A stretch of 64,000 nt of DNA from assembly GCA_951802425.1 (NCBI GenBank), contig OX637802.1, positions 1,550,001 through 1,614,000 on the forward strand, written 5' to 3'. Numbering within the stretch: the first letter of the stretch is position 1; every line of letters begins with the position of its first letter. The translations under genes and the position numbers were made by a program. This document shows, piece by piece, positions 19,914 through 29,158 of this stretch. The notes beneath the pieces are model-generated. The model was not told the origin of the DNA, made no database searches, and worked only from the letters and a program-made list of their open reading frames with translations. The stretch comes from Clavaria fumosa (Eukaryota > Basidiomycota > Agaricomycetes > Agaricales > Clavariaceae).

Positions 19914-20269
19914 ACTTCCTTGAGAAGTTCAAGAGCATTCTGAAGACTGATGAAAGCGAGAGACTCAGGTCCCAAAGTCCCCTTTAGCTTCGCCACGGTG
20001 GTATCGAGAGCTTTGCGCATGACAGTATGCTCGAGGTGACAGTGAGAGCCGTGGTACAGCGATGCACCAAACACACTACCGCATTCCGCTGCTATGGCTG
20101 TGCTATGGCTGTGCACACTACCGCATTGCAGTGTTGACGTGGCAGCCAAGTCACATGCTGGCCATTCCCACCTTCTCCTCTAACTTCCACGTAGCCGCAG
20201 TCTCCAGCTTGCTAATACAAGACCACACTCCTTGCTCTCTCTTCCACGTAGCCTCATCTCATTCCAGCC

Positions 20270-21414
20270 ATGCCCCCTTCTGACTCCTCCTTTGTCGACC
20301 CCACCTCCCTCGCACTCGGCCTTGCTTCTTCTGCCAACGGCGACTGCAATTTCCCAACGGCATCCGTCCAGGATGTTCAGTCTGCCGGTCCCTCACGCAA
20401 ACGATCGCGCTCCGAGATCTCATCCGAGGAGCGAAGAGAGGTGAGCCGGTGCTTGTCCCATCTTTTATGGCACTATCTCATTCATACTTTGCTATCTCCC
20501 CAGGCGCGCGCTCACCGCAACCGCATTGCAGCCCAGAACTCTCGAGACCGCAGAAAGGCTCAATTTTCTCTTCTCGAGAAACGGGTGCACGAGCTCGAGG
20601 AGGAGAACAGACGACTTCGTGCTGGCATCGGAGCCTCCTCGACGGGAGACCCAGATGCGCTGCATCAGGCTCAGCAGAAAGAGAACGATGAATTACGAGA
20701 GAGTGTCAGGACTCTCGAGAAGAGATGGGACGCCGTCGTCAAGGCGCTCGCCTGTCAGGGATTGTCACTTGCTGGCTCCGAAACTACGTCGTCGCCCATA
20801 CCCCCGCCGAAAACCATCGACGCCGTTTCGACTCACGTTTCCCCCATTCCGACTTTTTCCATACCCACTCCATCCACGTACACTTCGCCCGGCTCTCCTA
20901 CCCCGTCGCTCTATGATTCTAGCGCCTCTTCTGATGACTTTGATTCCACTCGCCACCTAGCACGGGTGGCGATCATCGGGGCAACTCCCCCCTCGATGTC
21001 CCTGCAGCGGGTGGATTCGAAACAGATCAGAAAGGCTTGGAGCTCGGCACTTTACCCACGACTTGCAATGACTCGAGCACGATCGTCATCGACGAGGAGA
21101 AGGCCATGGAAGACTTCATCCGCGAGATCTTCGTTGCCTCGCCCGCTTTGCCCTCAGCGCCTCTTCCTTCGGACTCGTCCCCGGTCCTTCCGAACGGAGA
21201 GGGTCTGGCGGGCTCGACATTGAACGTTGACTGGGATAGTGAGGCAGAAATGAGGAGACTATTGAACATGTTACCGAATGTTCAATCCACGGATGCGGGC
21301 GAATTTACTGCCAAGGAAGAACCCATCGACTTCTCTGCTCTGAATTTCGACATGAGTGGAGAATGGGGTTTGGACAATCTAACCCCTTCGTCACTGGGAA
21401 TTGGTGTGTTCTAA
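20270..21414 (+). CDS. HAC1: HAC1/XBP1-type bZIP regulator of the unfolded protein response
   Basis: Nuclear transcription factor. Exon 1 is 20270-20440; a 63-nt spliceosomal intron (20441-20503) is in frame and stop-free. Across the junction the basic region RNRIAAQNSRDRRK is followed by a leucine zipper (LLEKRVHELEEENRRLR). This basic region is of the HAC1/XBP1 type. The frame that carries the zipper turns into an Arg/Ser-rich, non-natural sequence after about 21005 and ends at 21223, while another frame continues with an acidic, proline-containing activation-type tail (DEEKAMEDFIREIF ... EEPIDFSALNFDMSGEWG) to a stop at 21412-21414. A non-spliceosomal intron of 44 nt (20961-21004) joins the two frames, the hallmark of Ire1-controlled HAC1 mRNA. 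The exact limits are inference. Cib1 (Ustilago) and HXL1 (Cryptococcus) are basidiomycete counterparts. Confidence 0.8.
20950..21008 (+). promoter_or_regulatory. candidate Ire1 cleavage hairpins (unconventional intron)
   Basis: An 8-bp perfect stem (20950-20957 with 20965-20972, CGCCACC/GGTGGCG plus one T-A pair) closes a 7-nt loop TAGCACG. The second site is a 7-nt CTGCAGC loop (21002-21008) flanked by CC/GG and, further out, tcga/tcga. Cutting after the third loop base at both sites removes 44 nt (20961-21004), which equals 2 modulo 3 and moves translation exactly into the acidic frame. The second loop matches the CNG|CNGN rule; the first keeps only G at -1 and C at +1. Confidence 0.5.
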
Positions 21415-21968
21415 TGGCGTATCCGCTGGTTTCCGTTCCATCTTGTTCTCTATTATTTCTGCTTATCTATTCTCGTCCTCTCATATTCTTCACTTTCGCC
21501 GTACTCGTCTACTTCGCTTCCCCATAGCCGCTTGCCTCGCTCCTCCCTCTGCCACATTTACATCTATCGACCCGAGGCCACCATTCTTCGATGCAGTCTC
21601 CTCTAGCCCCCTCCGTGAACGTCTTCTCCCCTTAAGGGTCGACGAAGATTTTCTCGTGAGATGGCTCTGGAGTGAGCGCTCGCTGTATGGTTCAGCTTTT
21701 GTTTTAGTTCGGTCGATGTTATGTTTTGGCTTATGGTAGTTGCGTAGCTAGCGATTCGTGTTGCTAGACAAATGGAACACTCCGGTAAACTATACGCGAT
21801 TTGTCGCAGTGATGTAAGGCGACTATTGGAACTACAGAAGGGGGAGAGATTGCGAGCTCACAAGTATAAAACCCGAGGGCATTTTAAGGCATCTACAACA
21901 TTAACACACTTCTCCTGGCGACTACACCAAACATTGGTTACAAGAGGAAGGCCACTGTCGCAAATATT
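21415..21968. other. convergent intergenic region (3' UTRs of HAC1 and CHZ1)
   Basis: About 550 bp, pyrimidine-rich to about 21640. No coding sequence recognised; it holds the trailers of two converging genes. Confidence 0.5.
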
Positions 21969-22726
21969 CTAGTCAACGGAAGGTTTAAGAAGGCCGGCAT
22001 TCTCGAGCGCCTTCCGGCTCCTATAGTTGACTTTTTTGCCGCGAGTGCGGCGCGGCATGATGTTCTTCAGGTCGATCTGCGAAGGAGGCATACGAATAAT
22101 GTGCAAGCGTTGAGAGGATGTTCGTGAGCGCGTCGTTCTCATGTAGGCAAAGATGAAGGCGCACCTTGGAGTCAGGATCGCCCTCTTCGTCGTCGTCCTC
22201 TTCCTCGTCGCCGTCCTCTTCTTCGTCGCCATCCTCTTCGTCGCTATCCTCTTCTTCGTCGCTATCCTCGTCGTCGTCGCCGTCCTCACTGTCGCCGTCC
22301 TCATCCATGGCGTCATCTATCTTCGTGTCCTTGCCCTTGCCCTTGCCCTTGCCCTTGCCCTTGCCCTTGCCCTTCCCCGCATCATCGTCCATGGCATCCT
22401 CCACTTCGTCGGTCTTGTCCTTTCCCGCATCATCATCCATGGCATCCACTTTGTCTGTCTTGTCCTTGCCCTTGCCCTTGCCCTTCCCCGCATCATCGTC
22501 CATGGCATCCTCCACTTCGTCTGTCTTGTCCTTTCCCGCATCATCATCCATGGCATCCACTTTGTCTGTCTTGTCCTTGTCCTTGCCCTTGCCCTTCTTG
22601 GTAGGCGATGAGGAAGTAGAGGGCGGTGCCCGAGATCTGCATGTTTGCCGAAATAAACGACATGGGAGACGCGCTGAACGAGGTGTATGCTTACGCTGCA
22701 AGGTTTGTTGATATTTCGCCCGGCAT
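21969..22726 (-). CDS. CHZ1: CHZ1-like histone H2A.Z-H2B chaperone
   Basis: Three exons fit exactly: 22695-22726, 22165-22636 and 21969-22076 (612 nt, 203 aa). The protein begins MPGEISTNLAASRAPPSTSS, continues through Lys-Gly and acidic repeats, and ends with IDLKNIMPRRTRGKKVNY, the CHZ motif that contacts H2A.Z-H2B, before GLLKPSVD. In family terms the factor delivers H2A.Z-H2B dimers for exchange by the SWR1 complex in the nucleus. The middle is low complexity: a 37-residue unit occurs twice, followed by a (KG)n run and a Glu/Asp-rich block. It shares a 188-bp divergent promoter with the proteasome gene. The name rests on the C-terminal motif and acidic plan. Confidence 0.85.
22378..22599. 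repeat. 111-bp coding minisatellite, two copies
   Basis: A 111-bp unit starting cgcatcatcgtccatggcat at 22378 recurs at 22489, coding 37 residues per unit (DKTDKVDAMDDDAG, DKTDEVEDAMDDDAG and a KG tract). An adjoining ttgccc hexamer array (about 22330-22375) codes the longer (KG)n run. Confidence 0.85.
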
Positions 22727-22914
22727 TTTTTCCCCCTTCTTGTGCTGGTCGAAGAGTTAGGAGGTTAAGAGAGAAAATCATATTTTTTTCGCGTTTTTCT
22801 CAACGCTGACAAAGCATCACGTGAATCGCTGCCGTAGCATTACGTCAACACATCACGTGCAGACGACCTGCGACGCGTCATTTTACTCGACACTGACCTT
22901 GTTGCACTGCGGTC
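22727..22914. promoter_or_regulatory. divergent promoter CHZ1 / proteasome alpha-3
   Basis: Only 188 bp separate the two start codons. It contains two CACGTG boxes (22818-22823 and 22854-22859, each preceded by AT) and between them a CRE-like ATTACGTCA (22839-22847). Both genes are nuclear or proteostasis housekeeping genes, so shared control is plausible. Confidence 0.5.
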
Positions 22915-24227
22915 ATGGTGAGAGAAACGTCTGAGCGTCCTCTGCGGTTCCACTGACTTTCTGAGTTGTTAGGCGAGGCGATATGATAGTGAGGACTTGT
23001 TATGTGCCGATAATTCTTTCTGTGTGACTTACGCCTCACACCCAAGGTCGAACAACCATCTTCTCACCAGAAGGTGTGTCGTGTGTTCTTCTTCTACCCA
23101 TTCCACGCGTAGATTACAATGACTATTTGATTCGTTCTCCTCAGGGCGACTATACCAAAGTGAGCACGTCGAAGCTTCTTTCCCCAAAGGCTGGGATTCT
23201 GACAAACGAGGCTGAACTACCCGCGCGGCACTGGACACTTGAAAAGTCGAGTATGCCATGGAGGCGATCTCCCATGCGAGCACCGTCATCGGCATTCTTG
23301 CCCGCGATGGCGTTGTGCTAGTCGCTGAGAAGAAGATCACCGGCAAGCTGCTCGACCTCAGCGGGTCCAAGGTAGGAGGGTACGGAGGGAGCGGCGAGAA
23401 GATCTTCTTGCTCAATTCGTGCGTTCTTTCCCCCTTCCCTTCTGTTATTCTGCACCTTTTACTTTAATATACGACACCCCGAGCGCTGATCTTGTGCGTG
23501 TGCTGCCTCCTTGACAGCAATGTCGTCGCTGGCGTGGCGGGTGTCACGGCTGATGCCATCTCGCTTGTCAACCACGCCCGTATGGCCGCGCAGAAGCACC
23601 TGCTGCAATACAACGAGGATATACCCGTCGAACAGCTCACGACCATACTGTGCGATCTCAAGCAGGGATACACTCAATTTGGGGGTGCGTTTTTTTTTTC
23701 TTTGGCCCGGATGCGATCTCGCTTCCGATGTCGTTTTGTTGCGCACGGCAATTTGTTGACGTCTCGTTTCCCAACCGGCAGGTTTACGGCCTTTCGGCGT
23801 CTCACTGCTGTATGCGGGCTATGATCCGCACCATCAATTCCAACTCTATCACTCTGATCCGTCGGGAAACTACAGCGGCTGGAAGGCCACGTGTATCGGC
23901 CAGAGCAGCCACACCGCACAGAGCCTCCTCAAGCAGGATTACAAGGAAGACATGGCACTCAAGGATGCTGTCAGCTTGGCGTTGCGTGTTTTGAACAAGA
24001 CCATGGACAGCACCAGCATGGGCAGCGAAAAGCGTCAGTCTTTGCCCGCTGCCCTTCATGTTTGGCTGATTGTGTCGCATTGCCTCACAGTTGAATTTGC
24101 GACTCTGACACTTGATCCCAAGACTAAGAAACCCTTTGCGAAGATTTACAGACCGGGTGAGATAGAGGCCCTGCTCAAATCGGAAGGCCTTGTGAAGGAA
24201 AAGGAATCGGAGATGCAGACAGATTAG
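22915..24227 (+). CDS. PRE9: 20S proteasome subunit alpha-3 (PSMA4 / Pre9 type)
   Basis: Eight exons give 262 aa in one frame: 22915-22917 (ATG alone), 22973-22988, 23047-23073, 23145-23159, 23247-23418, 23518-23684, 23782-24033 and 24091-24227. The N-terminus reads [20 protein letters not shown], the conserved alpha-subunit gate region, then [58 protein letters not shown] and [16 protein letters not shown], all typical of alpha-3. It forms part of the heptameric outer ring that gates the 20S core. The 5' end is unusual in being spread over four exons of 3, 16, 27 and 15 nt. All introns have GT-AG ends. Divergent from CHZ1. Confidence 0.95.
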
Positions 24228-24331
24228 AGTCGAAACCTGATGTAATTTATCGATTGCGCGATACAGGGATTTGAAGGCGGATACTGTGCGCCGAGTATAC
24301 TAACGAAGGTTGTGCAAATGGTGGTCCTCTA

Positions 24332-25090
24332 TCAATGACATGTCATGCTCTTTCCTGCTAGACCAACGCCGCTCAATACTGCGTCAATATTCATGACACC
24401 ACCAAACGTATAATGGCCGATTCCGGCTCCTACAACGACAGCTAAGATCAGGTATGCCTAGGGAACATAAATTACACAGAATCAGTTGCAGCGCAGCTGG
24501 AAGAGAAGAGGGAGCACATTATAGGTCATGAACACCAGCATGAGGAAGAAGGACAGGGCTACGGTCAACGCATACAGGAAGGCGCGCAGGAGTCGAGAGG
24601 GAACGGGGATCCGCGTCGTCCTGCGTTAAGTTCAAGGCGTTGTAGATCTCACAGAAGGTGTAAGAAAGAGAAAATCTGCTCACCCAAAGCTTCTCAGCGA
24701 CCTCGCGCCTAGCAACGCTGCCTCCTCAGCGTGGCGATCGGGGCTGCTTCTAGCGCTCGACGACGGAGGGGGCGTCCTGCTCCGGACCCTGCCACGCGCA
24801 TGCGCAGTGGCGATCCGGACGTCGACGAGCTTCTGGACCTCGCGCAAGTACTCGTACAAGACGCCCAGCGCGACGATCGCAAGGAGGGAGACGATGAAGG
24901 CGGTGTGGGACCGGATGTGCCATTGAGGGAAGACGACGCAGGTGTCGATGATTTGCGTGTTCCTACGGGGGTCGTTGAGGGTTCAACATGGTGCCCGCCG
25001 TCGCCTCATTCCTCGCTTAACTCCTACTCACCACAGCATGTGCATAGAGCATCTTGGAGTCATTGGCTGCCCATGGTCGTGGTGGTTCAT
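24332..25090 (-). CDS. CTR-family copper transporter, 188 aa
   Basis: Four exons (25032-25090, 24684-24962, 24518-24620, 24332-24457) give 188 aa in frame. The N-terminus is short and His/Met-rich (MNHHDHGQPMTPRCSMHMLW), for extracellular or luminal Cu(I) capture. Helix 1 follows (AFIVSLLAIVALGVLYEYL), then a cytosolic loop with RSRTPPPSSSARSS, helix 2 with the MxxxM copper motif (LMLVFMTYN), and helix 3 with GxxxG packing (VVGAGIGHYTF). These are the defining features of CTR trimers. The short N-terminus with few Met motifs is closer to Ctr2/Ctr3-type than to long Ctr1-type proteins, so plasma membrane or vacuolar location is open. It diverges from TSR1 with 207 bp between start codons. Confidence 0.92.
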
Positions 25091-25297
25091 GGTGATAAAG
25101 GGTCGCCCTTGTAATAATATGGCTTTGGCTTAGGTTTCATTGATGATCACGTGGACGACTTGACCAAATTTTCGACGGCGAGGAGAAACGGCGAGGACAA
25201 GTACTCTACAAGCACGAACGACCACCGTGACCAGTACCTAGCATTACGCCGCTCATCATAGTCTGCTCAGATATTCACGCGTAACCGGTCAATCGCG
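25091..25297. promoter_or_regulatory. divergent promoter CTR / TSR1
   Basis: A 207-bp spacer between two start codons with a GATCACGTG box (CACGTG at 25148-25153). No clear TATA box seen. Confidence 0.45.
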
Positions 25298-28181
25298 ATG
25301 ACCGAAGCCCACCACCATCGGCCAACTTTGAAGCAGGTGCGGTATCAGTTGGCAATCGCCCGTATTTCCCATCAGCCTCAGTGCAGCGTCTTTGCCAGCA
25401 AAACAAGCCGTTCAAATCAAAGCATGCAACCAAGTCGTCCCTAAAACACGCCGCAAAAGGTGTGTGTGCCATCTCTCTTGAGGACATCCCTCGGGACTAT
25501 TCTACGCGCTGACGATTGTGCGGGCAGGTCGTAAACTGCAGAAAGCATCCCAGGCAGCCGCAGCGGCCGCAGCCCACTCGCGCGTCGACCGGCGCAACCA
25601 CGCCAGGCAGATCCAGGCCAACAAACGACAGGCGCTAGCGTCGGCGGCGCGCATATTCAGCGGCATCGACGGCGCCCCCCGCATAGTCGCCGTCGTCCCG
25701 CTCAGCGAGGACGTGAACGCGAAGGACGCGGTATGCGCGCTGGCGGAGTCACTGGAGCTGTCCGTGGATGGCTGTCCGGAACACGGCACGTGGAGGATGA
25801 GGTGAGCTCCATTTACACGACGTGAATTATGTCCCCCAATTGACGAGGACCAGAGTAGAGCGTTTCAAGACTTCCCTCCAATTTGTTACCCTACAGTACC
25901 GGTCGTTCTACGCTGCGCTCGACGCTTGCAAAGCGGCCGACTACGTCGTCTTCCTCCTCTCGCCCACCGTAGAAGTAGACGACTGGGGCGACACGCTGCT
26001 GCGTGCCCTCCAAGCTCAAGGGATGCCGTCTGTCGTCTCCGTGATTGCGCGGAACCCCGCACTCGACACCAAGTCCCGCTCCAAAGTCCAAGGCTCCCTC
26101 CTGTCTTTCATGCAATACTTCGTGCCGAGTCAGGCCAAGGTATTTGATCTGCACACGCCCGCGGAGGCGCTTAACGCCGTGCGCGCGCTGTCGGTAGGCA
26201 ATCCCAGCGACGTCAGATGGAGGGAGGGAAGGACCTGGATCCTTTCGGAAAGCGTTGAGTGGAAGGAAGACGGCACCATCGCCTTCACCGGCGTCGTGAG
26301 GGGCGCACCGCTGTCGGCCAAGAGGTCATTGCACGTGCCGGATTACGGCGACGTCCAAATATCAAAGGTTGTCTCTCCATAGCTCGCGGCCCGCCAGCGG
26401 ATGCTGACGACGCCTGCAGGTGCTGTCCGCACCACTCACCAAGCCGTCTGTGTCTGGGCGGAACGTAGGGATGGATGTAGAGCCCACTATCCTCGCAGAG
26501 CGCCATGCATCTGATGGCGAATCTGATATCATGGTCAACGACCCAGACGACCTCGCGAATGAGCAAACTTGGCCCACGGAGGACGAGATGCGCGCTGCTG
26601 AAAAGCAGCCCCAGCTAGACGGGGTTGACAAGCTCCCGGCTGCCAAGAAAGGGACGACGCCGAAGCGAATCAGGCGCATACCTAAGGGCATGAGTGAGTA
26701 TCAGGCGGCATGGCTGGTCGACGATGAAGATGAAGAAGCGAACGAAGATGACGAGGATGACATGAACAGAGAAGAAGGAAGTGAAAAAATGCAAGACGAG
26801 GAAGAAAAAGTGCCGGTTGTTCTTGCCGATCAACATGACATAGACCTGGAGAGCCAAAAGGACGTAGTCTTCCAAGACTTTGATCCAGAAGAGGAAAACA
26901 AACAGTTTCGTCTTACACTTTTTCTTCCTTTTGTGTTTACTTAGCGTGTCTACAGGTTGGAAAAATGGCGAAACCGCAAGCGGGAAGAGAAGGACGATCT
27001 GGCATTTCCAGACGAAATTGACACCCCTAGAGACGTCTCAGCATCTGTTCGTTTTCAGCGATACCGTGGATTACAGTCCCTGCGTACAAGCCGATGGGAC
27101 CCCTATGAAAACCTGCCCCGAGACTATGCGCGCATCTTCCAATTCGAAGATCGCAGGAGGACGGAGCGCACCACCCGTATACAAGCGCACCAAGAGAGCG
27201 GAACAATCCAAGTAAGCGAACTAGTGGCCCGCCCAACTCGGCGCTGATGATATCAATCTTGGAGGTCGGAGCACGAGTGACGGTATTCGTTCGGGGCATG
27301 CCAGAAGAAGCCAAGACGCTGCAATGGAGCAGCGCGCCAGTGACGCTGTTCGGTCTGCTACGTCATGAGCAGAGCGTCACGGTCTTGAATTTCACTGTCC
27401 AAAGGAACACTGAGTGCCGTTGCTCTGTACGATCAAAGGTAGGCTACATGTCTTCCATTCCGCATTTGAGTGCTCACGCTGTGGTTAGGATCCATTGGTT
27501 TTGTGTGTTGGGCCTCGTCGACTGAGGGTGAATCCAATATACAGCCAGCACGCGCAAGGCGGGGGGAAGGGAACAAACCATGTCCACAAGTTCGAGCGAT
27601 ATCTTCGCCATGGCTCAACTAGCGTGGCGACGATATATGGGCCTATGTTCTTCGGCAAACAGCCATGTACACTGCTGAAAGAAACGCCCGATGCGGAAGG
27701 TAGGAAAGACTACTCCAATTACACTTAGTTGGTTGATCTCCGGAGCTCATTCGCGTTTAGCCCCGCAGCTTGTGGCAACGGGCACTTTTCTCAATCCAGA
27801 CACCACACGCATCATCGCGAAACGTATCATCTTGACAGGGCACCCCTTCAAGGTGCACAAGAAGACTGCCACTATTCGATACATGTTTTTCAATCCAGGT
27901 ATGCCTAGGCCCGCTGCTTGTGACTCCACCGAATTCTAATCCTGCAAACAGAGGATGTGATGTATTTTAAGCCCATCGCGCTGCACACTAAATATGGACG
28001 AACTGGCTATATCCGCGAATCTCTTGGCACCCATGGCTATTTCAAGGCGCATTTTGATGGTCCACTGAGCCAGATGGACACGGTTTGCCTGTCGCTATAC
28101 AAACGGGTATTTCCACGGTGGAGCCAACTTTGGACAAGGACTTCGGGCCGATTGCCGTCTCCAGACGCCATGGAGGTGTAG
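25298..28181 (+). CDS. TSR1: ribosome biogenesis protein TSR1 (BMS1/TSR1 family)
   Basis: Ten exons fit perfectly: 25298-25336, 25399-25459, 25528-25801, 25854-26367, 26420-26905, 26945-27211, 27265-27438, 27489-27699, 27746-27898 and 27952-28181, giving 802 aa, the usual TSR1 length. Signatures are the N-terminus HHHRPTLKQ...[11 protein letters not shown], the degenerate GTPase-like domain ([11 protein letters not shown]) without a P-loop, an acidic middle part ([16 protein letters not shown]), then [68 protein letters not shown] and [16 protein letters not shown]1 assembles late 40S precursors, mimicking a GTPase to block early subunit joining, in nucleus and cytoplasm. Divergent from the copper transporter. 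Confidence 0.95.
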
Positions 28182-29158
28182 ATTGTCTCCGCCGCCGCCC
28201 ATGTCGGCCTGTATTCCCACAGCTATGAAAATCAAATAGGAATTTTTCATTCCTTTCTGGCATTCTACAATCTGGGGTGACAAAACGACCCCTGGTCTGC
28301 GCCAAGCGGCTGCTCCAGAAGGACTGCGATGCCTAAGGCCCAGTCGATGACGCCGCGCTGTTGAGCGGTGACATCAGATCTGGGGTTACAAATCATCTCC
28401 ATTCAACTCCAAGTGGATCGACGACTGAATGGCTCCACGCTAACAGTGGTTCGGCCCCAACATAACTTTAAACGCCTGTGGACGCTCTTCATAGCAGGAA
28501 GTGGACTCTTACAATTGTAGTCGCCCATTACTTCGCTAGTGCAACATTCCATGGGACAGATAAGTGATGATGACCAATGATATTGGCGCCAGGCTCACAA
28601 TTGACGACCAAGACAGCTTCTCACGCGCGTGGAGCGCCCCGTGACCCTCACTTTGACTCACGCTCCTGCTCCAATACGCCGTTCTCATCCTTTCTGTGAT
28701 CCGAACAACCGGCCTGTTTATTGTCACCTGAGGAGCGTGTCAAAAGCCTTGGTTCCACCCAGGCGGGAAGTGAGGTTGCAAGCCTGGATGCAATGTTTCA
28801 GACGCCTTTATGGCGTCTTCCCAGGCTTTACAGGCGGCGGCCCACTGGCGTAGCGTATGTGCAGCAATTTCTCGAGTATAACGTGTTAGTTCAGTTTCGG
28901 AGGGAAGCGCCATTAGATGGCGGGCGGAAGGTCGGAATACTGTGCGTCGAGTGGCTGGCCAATTTTCTCTCCTGTTGTGTGTAGGAACGGTCGGAGAGTG
29001 CCAATAACCTGTATCCATGGCTCTCCTTTTATAAAGGCATTCGACTGCACTCACACCCCGTTCTGCTCAAGGAGGGTGACGTACATTCGCGGAGTAACAA
29101 ATTGCCATCCATATCACGTGAAGGGGTAAAATTATAAAAATCTATAAAAATCTTTTCT
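28182..29158. other. intergenic, one small possible gene
   Basis: Nearly 1 kb between TSR1 and the 3' end of the CLC gene. On the minus strand a 57-codon frame (about 28740-28915, MALPSETELTRYTREIAAHT...) with helix-like composition has a TATAAAAGG about 110 bp upstream (about 29028-29037); it is unproven. ATCACGTG lies at 29113-29120. Confidence 0.35.

Larger units (their letters stand above)
15122..20020 (-). pseudogene. displaced exon-1 pieces of the NACHT-WD40 gene
   Basis: Two host pieces flank the retrotransposon: 15122-15186 and 19919-20020. Read on the minus strand they join as ...ALELLKE|VAGKMGIPGLQEG..., in frame, when one copy of the 5-bp duplication ACTTC is removed. The start is probably ATG 20018-20020 (MRKALDTTVAKLKG). 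The text continues across the palindrome to DAIQ and the GTGTGT donor at 14035. The N-terminal part resembles the helical region that precedes NACHT in other mushroom STAND proteins. In this allele the start codon is cut off from the rest by about 5.8 kb of inserted DNA. Confidence 0.8.

Noticed and set aside
20966..21030. Ordinary GT-AG intron of 65 nt in the HAC1 gene as cause of the frame change
   Set aside because: It would also give the right frame, but the donor GTGGCG is poor and no branch site is visible, while the hairpin pair fits the HAC1 family. Not fully excluded.
20504..21223. 317-residue single-frame bZIP protein ending at 21223
   Set aside because: The first intron is skipped only because it is in frame, and the last 50 residues are an Arg/Ser-rich artefact; may at most be the unspliced, inactive form.
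22153..22711. Long plus-strand frames rich in Leu/Val/Ala or Ser/Pro opposite the CHZ1 gene
   Set aside because: They are antisense shadows of acidic and Lys-Gly repeats; the minus-strand gene has correct splice sites and a conserved C-terminus.
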